Source: Solea solea (taxonomy: Eukaryota > Chordata > Actinopteri > Pleuronectiformes > Soleidae). From it: a stretch of 64,000 nt of DNA. The notes beneath the pieces were generated by a model, which worked only from the letters and a program-made list of their open reading frames with translations, did no database searches and was not told the origin of the DNA. Of this stretch, positions 38,420 through 49,286 are shown in pieces (position 1 is the first letter of the stretch; every line of letters begins with the position of its first letter). The stretch lies in NCBI RefSeq assembly GCF_958295425.1, contig NC_081143.1, forward strand, positions 17,584,686 through 17,648,685. The letters are read 5' to 3'. The position numbers were made by a program, and so were the translations under genes.

Positions 38420-38565
38420 TGTCTTTTGCTGCACCCATCCCTGCCCTCCCTCCCCTTTCTTCGCCTCCTCTCCTTTTTCCCTTTGCATCCCTCCCTCTCC
38501 TCATCTCTCCTTCTGTTTCTCTCAGTCACTCAACCTCTCTCTCTCTCTTTCCCTCTCTCCTGATA
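38420..38565. repeat. Pyrimidine-rich tract
   Basis: C/T-rich sequence of about 145 bp producing Ser/Leu/Pro-rich frames in more than one register. Confidence 0.7.
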
Positions 38566-40084
38566 CAAGGTGATGGAGGCGTGTGTGTGTGTGGGTCTCC
38601 AAGAGCACGCCTCAGGGATTATACAGCCCGCTTGCATGAAAGATTCATGATGCTCGGGAGTGTGTCGCTCATGCTCAGGCACTGACTGGAAAAAGGGAAC
38701 AGGCAGAGACAGAGAAGAAAAGGAAAGCGGGTGGGGGGATGGAGGGTACAGAGTGTGAAACAAATTGATGGTGCGCAGCAAGGCTAACTCTCCAGGTTGC
38801 TATTATACTACTGGCTTTTTTTGCACACTCTTCCAGACTCCATCTTGGTAAGGCCTGCCTTACAGAAAAGATCAGTGACATCATTTGAAACAGAAATGTG
38901 CAAATCAGCTTCTTTTTTCTTTTTTTCCTCATTTGTGGATTTTGATAATTTGGAGAGAGATGGCACAGTCTCTCAAGAAAAGGAAAACTTTCTCAAAGGT
39001 TTTTCACTTTTCAAAAGAGAGGAGCCTAAGGGAAACCAAGAGGAACCAAATCCAGATGGACCCTGCTCCAGAGCAGTACGGAGAAAACCAACAGCATGGA
39101 TCACACATTATCAGTCAAGGAAGCCAAAGTCAAAGTCAGCAGCAATGTAATAATGTGACGATTTAACAATGAATGTTAAGTCATGGAGGAAAAGTTTATA
39201 TTTTCTATATTCATAATATTCTCAATAAAAGTATTTATTGAAATAATTTGAAATTTTGGAACCATGAGTAAACTAATCTGAAGCAAACTGAGAAATATGC
39301 AGAAAAAAAGTAACTTTTGTCTTTGAACCAATTTACATTACATGATACACAATACACAATAACACCCTTTGAAAAGGCCCCTTTGAACAATAAATAGAGC
39401 AGGAACTGAAGAACTGCCATCAAAAAGTAATGCTCCAGGCCATCTGTAGATTTAATTAATAAAAAATAATAATAATAAATGTCTGATTACACAGACATTT
39501 ATTTGGACCAACTTAGTTTCTAAGGTGGCCCTAAGATTCCCACAACCAGCTGACCCGGTGATGACCTCCAATACATTGTATATAACAATATGCAGCTGCT
39601 ATAGTGCACAAGTAAGCTGACCTGTGTGAATCCAACCTTGAGCTTCTATTATAGACCTTTGTGGGCGTTCAGACCAAATATAGCATTGTGGTAGAAATCA
39701 CAAAGACCTGCACTAGCGTGGGTGGACTGCTATAGTTTCTGCTGAGATGAAACAGTATCCATAGCTTTGACACTTTCATGACAACGATGCAGAGCACTTG
39801 AGAACACTCCCAAGTGCGCAAAGTGAAAAGCAACTACATCTACCACAGACCTGTGCAGCAGCTCTCCTGTTCACTGACATAAATGTGGACATTTTTTTAC
39901 CATTCTGGTCATCTGGATAGACATTAACATAGAAATCGTTGGTTGCACTCCTTCAAGGAGTATTTGGCTGGTGCTTATCTCTGGTTTCTGTAGCAAGAAG
40001 TGACTAGGACTATTTCTATTCCCCCCTGGATGTGCTCGTCCATTGCATAGTGTCTTCATCTACACCTCCCTCCTGCTGATCGGT

Positions 40085-40195
40085 AAGCCGAGAGGCTGCA
40101 GGTATGATTTTTTTTCCCACATCTTTGGTGTGACGCAGCCAGGGTTTGAATCAACAACCTCCCACTGCAGAGGCGACCATTACGAAACACACATT
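40085..40195 (-). repeat. Possible tRNA-derived SINE fragment
   Basis: On the minus strand the order is 'gtgggaggttgttgattcaa', 'accctggctgcgtcac', then 'accaaagatgtgggaaaa'. This resembles the B-box region of a fish SINE family (GGATTCAAACCC followed by ACCAAAGA). The A-box side is not clear, so the copy would be truncated. Confidence 0.4.
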
Positions 40196-40709
40196 TATGT
40201 GCATATTCGTGTTTCTTTTCATTTTATTGTCAATAAACGAATGGTGTGAGGCTTGCTTCAGAAAGATGCATTTAGTTGTGGGTAATGTGCAAGAGGTGGG
40301 TGGCTGAGTATCTGTATATACTGTATATGACACAATAAAGCCCCCCCCCAAAAAGAAGGTTTTAAATGTATTTATTGCCAGGAGAGCAGGATTGATGACT
40401 AACACACAAAACCTGTATTTTTCTCCCTCACTTCTCCTTAGCTACAGTATTTCAGTCAGAGAAGTGTCACTGCTGAATGTCTAATGGTGTTGGACAATTC
40501 TATTCATGTCCCTTCACCTTGCCAGTCTGTGTGTGAGAGAGGGGAGAGAATGGTGGTTGTGTATGTGTGCATGTATGTATATATGTGTGTGAGTGTGTAT
40601 ATCTAAACCTCATTGGAAGCTCTAATAGCCCCTCGCAGGCCTGTTCCCTCTTCCTCTCTTCAGCGGCTTCAAACACATTCCATTATTGCCGCTTTTGATT
40701 GCATTTCAG

Positions 40710-40965
40710 ATTAGAGACCACTGGTGGAGAGAGCAAAGGAGTCACATGGATGGGGAGGGGGGGACGAGAAATGTTGGTAGTGAGAAAAAGATGGATGAGG
40801 ATTGTGAGAGATAGAGAATGTAGAAAGAGAGGAAGGGCAGATCAAGGGGAGAGACGACCAGACAGACCGACAGCCAGGTAGGATGAGAGGATTTAAACGA
40901 GATAGATACGGGGAGAAAAGAGGAAACAGGGAAAACAGAGAGGAGAAAAAACCCTCAGAGGGAGC
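40710..40965. repeat. Purine-rich tract
   Basis: About 255 bp of GA/GGA-rich sequence. A complementary pyrimidine tract follows at 41,220-41,345. Confidence 0.75.
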
Positions 40966-41121
40966 GTATTATACGGCTGTTACCCCCCCCCTCCAGTGCA
41001 GCAGCGAATGGGAGGAGCTGAGTACCCACTATTCCAGTGACCTTGGAGGTCAGTTGGAGGAAAGCAGCATTAATCAAACTGATGCCTAGGCTGAGGACGG
41101 AAGATAGCAAGCAGCAATGCC

Positions 41122-41142
41122 CACAACAACAACAACAACAAC
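41122..41142. repeat. (ACA)n trinucleotide repeat
   Basis: Seven ACA/CAA units. Confidence 0.9.
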
Positions 41143-42289
41143 ACCCCTACTACCACCAACACCAACAAAACCCTGCACATCCAAACTCAGTCCTTACACA
41201 CATACTACACAGTTGATTTGCATTCCTCCATTCTTCTCTCGCTTTCTATTGCTTTTTGCCCTCTCTCCTTTTCCCCCTCCTTTCCGTCTCTCATTTACCC
41301 CATCATCCATCTCTCTCCATCCTCCTCTTTGTGTGCCCCCCAACCCTCGCTGGATCTGCAGCTACAAACAGTGAATTAACCCAGCTCCACCCTGTATTAA
41401 TGGACTTCTAAATATCAGTCCTCGCCTGTGGATAAGCCACCAACATTTACATTGGTTATGGGATTGAGTTAGTTGCCTTCTGGCCACTCGCAGATGTTAA
41501 GATATCGATTTGCTCGTTTCGCTCTCTGCGCTTGTGCATATTTTGAGGAAATGGCTTGTGGGCAGTCAGAAATGGGTATTTGTTTGATGGAATAATATAT
41601 GTGCAGAGGTATGTGAAAAATGACGTGCAGTGCATGGAGCCCAGATGCTGGCATATTTATGTGGCCTTTATCGTGCCCTTTTTCTAATGGCAAACATATG
41701 TAAATACAGAAACAATCTGTATGTGTACAACGCGGCATAGTATTCGAGTCCTTTTCAAAACCTTGCCGGGGTTTCTTGCACCAGACACCTCTCCTGTTTC
41801 CTTACCACTTACAGCAGGACTTCCCTAGCACAAATTCACTGTTTAAACCCTCGTCACTCCACCATGCTACAAGTCAACAAGCAAGTGTGCACTTGTGGTG
41901 GGTGAGTGTGTCGTTCAATACGAACCAGTCAATGTGTGTCTCTGTGTGTGTGTGTGTGTGTGTTTGGGGATGGTAAAGGAGGCTGGGTTAATCTGTGACT
42001 GTTCGTCTTCAGTGATGATACTATTGATCTGGTGAAGATCATGTGAAGGTCAGGTTGTGTTGTCTATGTTTGTACCATCTCGGTCTTAATGCACTGTCCT
42101 TCTTTGTCCCTTCAGAGCTGGTCTATAATAGCTTATACTTCTTCACTTCTAATAGGAGCGTCAAATATCACAGCAAGGGGCTCCGTAAAGAGCAAAGGAG
42201 CAGTCTGCAAAATAAATTCTCTCCTTCAAAGTGTTTCCATTTGTGTTTTGAGTGACAGGCAGGTGGAATTATTCATACATGGCATAACT

Positions 42290-42520
42290 GTAATCAGGTT
42301 TGACTAAGGCCAAAAAAGCGGATTCCCTATGTTAGCATTTGTTTTTTGATTGACACAACTGCAACCTTCTCTTTCTGTGGGTCATTATCATCATTTCAGA
42401 ATGGTGAAACAGACACTAAGCTTGTTAGCACTTAATTATTCATTTGAATCCATAAAGGCAATCAATTAAGCTTAAGTGTGCAATAAATCTGATTAACCAG
42501 TCAGTTCCCAAAACACCATA
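42290..42520. promoter_or_regulatory. Candidate conserved noncoding element
   Basis: Unique sequence with 'tttgattgacacaactgc' (a MEIS/PBX-type TGATTGACA core), 'gcacttaattattcatttg', 'caatcaattaagctt' and 'gattaaccagtcag'. Confidence 0.4.
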
Positions 42521-43500
42521 AAATCCACGCAGGTCTTATACTCTGGTAATGAGTTTGCAAGAAGGGCGGGGGAAGGGGCTAATAAGAGAGGGCGCTCACT
42601 CATAAACACACACACAAACACAAATTACGGTATACAAACCAATAATGTGGCTGACGTTTTTTTTTTTTTTTTTCAGGTGATAATTTGATGTATTAGCTAT
42701 TGTGGATGAAAGATAAGCAGGGCTTAATGTATGCTAATATTAAGGTCTGCCCGCTTGTAAGTGAATAAAGCAAGGTCATCAGGAAAAGGCGGAGTTGTAA
42801 TTAATAGACGAATTCATTAAAAAACAATGACTCAGTTCAAAAACACTCATTAACAAGATAAGACATTTGAAGTGAAAATAGAAACATTAATGTGTTGACA
42901 GTGTGAGCTACTATATTTAAGCTTGGGATGTGTTATTGCAGAGCGGGTGCGTTTGATTGGGCAAATCTGCTGGCCTCTCCTCTGCCACTGCTGTATCATT
43001 TCCCATTATTCTCTGACACAATTGCTTGCTGCCTCCATCCCTCCCTCCCAGCCTCCTTCTATCCATTTCTGCCTCCCTCTTTCTCGCTGGCCTTTACCTG
43101 CTTGCTTGTCTCGGGGGAAATTACCACAGCTCAGAAACACTGTCCTACTGCACTGCAACATTCAGCTCTGCTCTGTCCGTCTGTCTGTCTGCCTCCACCC
43201 GCACACTTTTATGGACACATGCAAATGCACACACGTATACATTCGACATGCCCTCTCACACACAAGCATGTAAACGCAACCTTGCACACACAAACACAAC
43301 CACAACCACAACCACATACACATACACACAGTCTGTACAACCCCCCTTCCCCACAAATTGCATTGCTCCTTTACCAGCAGCTGAATTCGCTTTCTTCTGG
43401 CTATTGTGCTTCCCTCATAATACATTATCTTCCATACAGACACACAACAATGTTTAGAGGATAAGATGCATTTTGATGCCAAAAACCAGGAAATAGACTA

Positions 43501-43953
43501 ATGATCTATTTGTGTGCTTTTATGAACTGCATTGGTGACAATAAGTGTACACGTGTTATGTGCACATGTGTTTTGGTGCATGAGAGTGTGTTTATGTATA
43601 CTACACGGTGCATTAACACATTTTTTTATGTGTTGGGATTTGGGGAGCCTCTGCTCAGGGTAATTCATTCTTTATTCTTAATGAAAGCTAATGGAAAGTT
43701 AATGATAGGACTCTTTATGGACTACCATGCCCACTATTCCTTCAGCTACTTGCAGTCTGGCTTATCTTTCATTGCAGTGTCTCAGACCATGGCACAATGG
43801 ATGAGCAGCGAACGACTCCGCATGGCTTTACCACCCTGTACTGTTATTGAATGGTTAAGCACTTCAATCACATTGGTAATCAGAGTGAAAATATCTCACA
43901 ATGGATGTTTTAGCTCAACTGCACAGCTAGTACTCCTTGAAGCAGCAGCTTGA
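43501..43953 (+). other. Open frame of 150 codons, probably chance
   Basis: An ATG-initiated frame in non-repetitive sequence, followed in the same register by about 60 further open codons after one TGA. No motif, signal peptide or family is recognisable, amino-acid use is not protein-like in any specific way, and no splice context was found. It is listed because it is the longest open frame in the window that does not depend on simple repeats. Confidence 0.12.
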
Positions 43954-45284
43954 TTGGGTCACTCTCTGTGCAACATTCTTCTTTTATGTGCAGTTGGGAG
44001 ATGGTTTCATTTGGTTCCTTCCACTGGCAGAATTATCATCATGATGGTCCTTTTGCGTATGTCAAGTCATGCCTTTGGAAATGTCACTTTGAGTGAAGCA
44101 GCAGCACCCTGTCTGCATTTTGATTACTCACATGCATAAAGTCAAGACTGTGGAGGAGAATTGTGTATTCGTAATCAATACCATAACACTGGCACCCCCA
44201 ACTCATTAGTCATTCTGTATCACACAGCACACCATAAATGTCTTCCTCTTTAATGCAGTGTGCAGAGAATGAAGACTTTAAACCAAGATCTGCTTTTGGA
44301 TTATGTTGCTCTCCTTCAATAGTTCATGTATATTTGGTTAATTCCATAAAATTATAGGTTGATGTATTTGGAATGGGCTTTGTATTTTAGAAAATGACTA
44401 AATTACCCTGCTCTGTCATAGGTTATGAAATATATTACATAAATTTGGGATACTGTTCTTGTAATTTGTCTCATGATATCAATTAAAATGAGTTCAACTG
44501 ATAGAAATGCAGTCACAGACTAAACAAATATTAATTACACATGTAGGCACATTACACTGAAGTGTGTGCATGTGTATTTGTGGCACAACAGTGACATTAA
44601 GTGAATGTGTGTGTTTGGTATGTAAAAGAATCTGTGGTTTGGTGAATCCGCATGTAGTCTTGTATGAATTTGTGCATGCGTGTGTAAATCTGGCAGACTC
44701 AGTGGCAGGCTTGAAATTAAAACCTCATGCGGAACACATCTCATGATTGGACTTGAATTAAAACAAAAGGCAGAGGAGCATGCTGAAGAGATGGAGAACG
44801 AGAAAAAGAGATCAGTGAGAGCAGCAGGAGGAGAAGAGAAGAGTATTGTCTGAGAGGGGAAGGAATGAGCGATTACCTCTGCTGCAGTCCTGCAGCTTGT
44901 GTCTGGGCTGTTTCTTATCAGAATGTCAGGCAAACATTTCCCATTGGCTTGCTACTGTTAGCAGTCTCTTAAAATGTGAAAGCAATTAGGGAAATTGGTG
45001 GAGTCAAAGAAACGTCTCAGAGACACCAAAGAATAGCAATGATGAGTTGGAGAGTGGATCTAGACGAGGAAGGATGTGCCCATCTTTATATACATCCTGA
45101 GTAATTCTTACCTTTGATGGCTAATATGTCAAAACCGCGATAGTTATTTCTAAATTTCAGTTGTCCTTTGCGATTTCCAACTCTGACAATTCAAAAGTAA
45201 TGTGGGTACTTTATTGTGCGTGATAAAATCACTGATAAATAACCAAATTAATGCTTCTCCTGAGCACATTTGACTGCCATGAAA

Positions 45285-45324
45285 AATGCTTACAATGAAC
45301 AAGACATTGTTCATTGTAAGCATT
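45285..45324. repeat. Perfect 17-bp inverted repeat, 6-nt loop
   Basis: Arm 'aatgcttacaatgaaca' (45285-45301), spacer 'agacat', arm 'tgttcattgtaagcatt' (45308-45324). A rearranged partial copy follows ('cattgcaagacattacaatg'). It is the longest perfect stem I found. Confidence 0.95.
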
Positions 45325-45673
45325 CATTGCAAGACATTACAATGAGCAGCACATTCCTACATATAGTATTTTAGTCTGTAATCACACAACATACTCTTTA
45401 AGGATTTTCTGAAGGCGTTCCCCTCTGCTCTCACCTCTCTTAACCTCGAGTATGGAACATCTGCTTTTTTCATTCAGATGGCGCTGGCTGTTTTAATAGC
45501 TCTGGGCATCTTGCCTTGAAAAGAGGAAAAAAAACAATTTTGGCTGGGGCCCCTGGCTTTCTCATTAGCAGTCTCTTCGAGTAATACATAGAAGCCAAGA
45601 GCTTTCCTGAAAGAGTTCTTACTGGTCAGTATTCCCCTTTGTGGACTGCAGCCTTGACCTGTTCCCACTGCAC

Positions 45674-45698
45674 AGTGTGTGTGTGTGTGTGTGTGTGT
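45674..45698. repeat. (GT)n microsatellite
   Basis: Twelve GT units. Confidence 0.95.
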
Positions 45699-46704
45699 TT
45701 GTCTGCATGGAGCATTCATTTCCATGAGAAAGGAGTAAGGAGAATGAACCGGGGCCGCATTTTCTCTCTCTGGGACGGCTGCAGACGCGGTTCAGGGCAC
45801 AAGGGCGACCTCATCCATCATGTCGTGAATACGCTGGAATTATTGTCCCATGTCTCTGGACATCATGTGATCAAGAGAATCTTGACAAAGGTCATCTGGG
45901 GTAGAGAAACTTGGGGTGAGCCCTTTAAGAGACATTTGGGTCTGCTAAATAAAGTCCATAATGCCTGCAGACTTTTACGAGTCTCTACTTCTCTATTTCT
46001 GTACTCTTGCTCTATTCACATTATGAGCCACATGACGTATGGTATTATATTTCTTGAATATATTATGTAATGTCATACCATGTCACTAACCCAGTAGTAA
46101 AAAGTAGGCTACCCAAGTTCATTTATACAATTAGGAGTATTAGAGAAGTAGTTTTAAAAACAGAACAGAGAACAACCGTAGCATTTATTTTGGAGTCCTC
46201 AAAATAGCTGACTCAAGATATAAATAGGATATTCCCTGACCTGACTTGTTTTGGCTTACACAGTCATCATCATAGACTGTGTAGACTGCTAAATGAAGAC
46301 ACAGCTTATACAACTGGGGAAATGGTGGAGTAACCAAAAAGTGAATTTGCTTATTTTCAAGAGAACACACCAACAATTCTTAAGCAATTGGCTACCACCT
46401 GGCTGTACTCTATATGCATCACTTTAACGCTTGGTGGTGGGTGTACTTGATGTTTGGTGTTGGCTCTGCTATCAGAATTTAGCAGAGCAGTAACTGTCAT
46501 GGCCAACTTCGTAGAGTTGCTAATGTTGCTTTAGCGATTGCAATGCAATGTCTGCCATTGTTATGTGTTATGTGGAGAAATTGGAAAGTTAAACATTTCT
46601 CAACTTCTGCTGTACACCGCGCAAGCAAAGCGAGACAATTGATCCTCAGGCACAGCTGGAGAATGAGAAGTATTTTAGCACACTTCTTATGTGAGTCCAC
46701 TGTT

Positions 46705-46734
46705 TTGTATGAATTTGATCAAAAATTCATACAA
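46705..46734. repeat. Perfect 12-bp inverted repeat, 6-nt loop
   Basis: Arm 'ttgtatgaattt' (46705-46716), spacer 'gatcaa', arm 'aaattcatacaa' (46723-46734), about 230 bp upstream of the tnrc6c promoter. Confidence 0.9.
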
Positions 46735-46929
46735 GCCTTTTACATAACCTTTATGTAATACTTAACAACACGTATGTACTTACTTAACATCATCCTCACA
46801 CTTGTGTTATTGCTTGCCTCTGAAACATTTAAATGATGTGATTAATATCTTTCTTATTTCATATTATCATCCTCCCAGTACAGTGTTTGCTGCATGCTTC
46901 AGCAATTACTTTGGAAATGTAAGCTGCCT

Positions 46930-47115
46930 GTCATATCCACCCTCCGTGTCCATGGAGAGGATTGGAGAACGGCATAGGCGGGGCCGGGGAGCCAATGGGC
47001 GGAGTCAGTATCTGGTGTTGTGGTTGGTCGGGAGTGACGTACCTCGAGCCACTTCCTGGTCTGCCCGCTCTCTCAGAGGAGGAGAGGGAGAGACTGCAGT
47101 GTTGTTACTTTGAAC
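46930..47115 (+). promoter_or_regulatory. tnrc6c: CpG-rich TATA-less promoter of tnrc6c
   Basis: The segment opens a CpG-dense stretch in otherwise CpG-poor DNA. It holds an inverted CCAAT (46961-46965), a GC box 'ggcggggcc' (46977-46985), a forward CCAAT (46992-46996) followed directly by GGGCGG (46997-47002), a CRE-like TGACGT (47035-47040) and an ETS-type ACTTCCTG (47051-47058). A YY1-like 'caaaatggctgcg' lies at 47115-47127, where YY1 sites usually sit just downstream of the start. There is no TATA box. These features are those of a broad housekeeping promoter, and the start of transcription is inferred to lie around 47,050-47,110. The gene assignment rests on the downstream exons. Confidence 0.7.
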
Positions 47116-47118
47116 AAA

Positions 47119-47883
47119 ATGGCTGCGAGACCACTGTCAACGAGAGCCCACTGAACGCTTGCCATGACTGTCCGCTCCGCTGTATGGATCCACGCAGAAT
47201 GTATTTTCCCGGAGTCGTTTCTCACTTTGCATTCGCGATAGCCAGCCCTTTGTTTTTCGTCCAGCTGGCGACCTAAACAAACAAACAAAACATTTCTTTT
47301 TGCACTTTAAAACAAGTTGGCTGGCTGACGGCGACCGTCGGCTTGCTCTGATACGCGAGAAGTCATCGGCAATTTTAACGAAAGCTGCCTGAATTCTCCA
47401 CTTTGCAACACCTCGCGACGGTCGATGATTTTCAGCTGCCTACTAGCTAACATTAGCTTACAATTTTAAGTCATTTTATTCGTGTTCGGGTTTTTTTGTT
47501 TTTGTTGTTGGCGGTGTTTCGCTCCCTCCACGCCCCCTTATATCGTGACGTTTTAACAAACTGTTTTTTGCAAGTTTAATTTCTCGGTGATATTAAAAAA
47601 AAATATTTTTTTGTTCTAAGCATACATTGCCGTACTTGCTGTGTGCAACGTCATATCGGGCTCAGTAGCCCTTGTTTACCTCGGTATCTTCTTGTCACCA
47701 AGCTGCTTCAGCAGCAGCAGCAGCAGACGGCTTATCTGTAAAGTCTGACTTCAACTGCGACTGAATCTCTGCTCCTTCTCCTTACGGGTAACTTTTAGAG
47801 AAGACATCGGAGAATGATTTTCTTGCATCCTTTTTTCTGCCATGCACCTGCTCTCGACTGAAAGCTGCCAAAGCTGTGGTTAA
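47119..47883 (+). other. Cluster of upstream open reading frames
   Basis: Six ATG-initiated frames lie in the leader and all terminate before the donor: 47119-47154 (11 residues), 47164-47241 (25), 47184-47276 (30), 47425-47469 (14), 47814-47861 (15) and 47842-47883 (13). The first overlaps the YY1-like site, so it is included only if transcription starts upstream of it. The last begins MHLLSTES and stops 6 nt before the donor. None continues into exon 2. Such frames usually lower translation of the main frame; no peptide function is claimed. Confidence 0.5.
47709..47726 (+). repeat. (CAG)6 in the leader exon
   Basis: Six uninterrupted CAG units within the predicted 5' untranslated exon. Confidence 0.9.
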
Positions 47884-48746
47884 CGCGAGGTAAGTTTCAA
47901 ATTAATGGCTTTTCATATCATGGGGGGGGATGAGCAAGCGTAGTTGCCGAGTGGAGATCATAATGGTGCACAGACACAATGTATACTGTATGTCTATGTA
48001 ATGCAATATACGTTAAAAAGAAAAAAGGGGAAATTGAGTGACTATACAGCTTCATTATTTTATTTTAATTTTATAAAACCATTGGCTTTAATATGTATCA
48101 TAATTTATTTATTTGGTTTGGTTTGTAACCATAGCACTGACTCACTCCTAGTCGACCAATGATTATTATTGTTTCCAGGACTGAGTGATTTCTTCACAAT
48201 ATAAACGTTTCAAATCAAACCAAAGTATATAAAAAAGACCTGGTGCAGCCAGCCTTTAAGAGCGCTAAGTGTGTATTTTGGGGGATATACGTGTCGTATA
48301 TGTGATGTTGGATGGATGACAAAACGACCGATTGGAGGTAATTCTCCTTCGTGCTTATAGAAGAGGCGGTTTGATGTGAAAAATGTTGGGAACTTGTGTG
48401 TTATATCATAGCTCTTTCATGATTGGCTGAGTGGACCAGAACGCTCTGTGTACATGTGAGTGTTTAATGTGAGGATTTATTGAAACTGACTGCAAGCACT
48501 GCCTGCCAAGCACTAAGTCTCTGTAGTCACAGAATGTGATTTTGTGCGTATTTATTGCAAAGGAATTGTTCACTGATTGCAGTTGCTGACAAAGTATAAT
48601 TTCATAAGGGTGAGGGGTGGTATACTTTTCTTTTCTTGTTTTGGTTTTGTGTCTACCTATTCTAGTCGCAGTGATTTTCCTCAGTTTGACCGAGGCGTGA
48701 TGTTTGATTTTATCCTGATTACCACTGTGTAACGCCACTGGGGTTC

Positions 48747-48780
48747 TTTTTGTAACTCTACCTGATAAGAGTTACAAAAA
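48747..48780. repeat. Perfect 13-bp inverted repeat, 8-nt loop
   Basis: Arm 'tttttgtaactct' (48747-48759), spacer 'acctgata', arm 'agagttacaaaaa' (48768-48780). Confidence 0.9.
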
Positions 48781-49249
48781 ATGATAGTCTATCACATCAT
48801 GTATCTTGCACACTACTGTGCATTTCACTACACTGAGTCCCAAGTACATTATTTAAAATTGCTGCCCTGTCTCTTTTCCACCCTCCGGCTCAGTGAGAAA
48901 CCCAGGGATTCTGATTTAACTGTCACCTTCCATTGCATCCCCCCCTTCTACGTCCTGTCCCCAGGCACTGGGGTATAGCTTTTAATATCTCCTCCGCATG
49001 TCTTAATTGAAGTACATAATTTCCTGTTCAATTTCAAACCTCTTTTCCTTCCCCCCTCTGACATCTCTGTCACCACTGTCTAATCTCTATCGTCACACAC
49101 CAGTGAGGTGGTGAAATGAAAATCGTGCAGGCGCACCAGTGACACACATACACACATTATTTATGTGCAGTCCATACATTTTGCATCTCTGCTTTTGCCA
49201 TATCTTGGAATGTAAGTGTGCTGTTGCAAAATGTGTGTGCTTGTGTTTG

Positions 49250-49286
49250 AATCAACAGGCATTACAACATGTAATGCCTGTTGATT
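49250..49286. repeat. Perfect 16-bp inverted repeat, 5-nt loop
   Basis: Arm 'aatcaacaggcattac' (49250-49265), loop 'aacat', arm 'gtaatgcctgttgatt' (49271-49286). The pairing extends one more step as a G:T wobble. Confidence 0.95.

Larger units (their letters stand above)
35840..46929. other. Noncoding block E, upstream of the tnrc6c promoter
   Basis: No supported exon. Contains a strong candidate noncoding element at its start, simple repeats, purine and pyrimidine tracts, a SINE-like fragment near 40.1 kb and two perfect inverted repeats in the last 2 kb. Its right end is the immediate upstream region of tnrc6c. Confidence 0.6.
47080..47889 (+). other. tnrc6c: Untranslated first exon of tnrc6c (start approximate)
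   Basis: The exon ends at 47,889 with the donor 'gcgag|gtaagttt', a perfect match to the GTAAGT consensus. The sequence is CpG-rich at its left and contains stops in all frames, so it is a leader and not coding. It carries at least six small upstream open frames (separate entry), a (CAG)6 stretch and an ACAAACAAAC run at 47,276-47,290. The left edge is a guess from the promoter motifs. A shorter exon with an internal start or other donors cannot be excluded. The next exon in the same orientation is at 56,278. Confidence 0.6.

Noticed and set aside
38885..39166. Gln/Ser-rich 93-codon frame (end of block near 39.1 kb)
   Set aside because: No recognisable domain, no splice partners, and it begins in a T-rich low-complexity stretch.
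40140..40165. Functional tRNA gene suggested by a B-box-like 'ggtttgaatc'
   Set aside because: No A-box or cloverleaf pairing at the right distance; better read as a SINE fragment.
42928..43464. 178-codon plus-strand open frame with two others overlapping
   Set aside because: All three forward registers are open over the same C/T- and CA-rich stretch, which is the signature of composition and not of coding.
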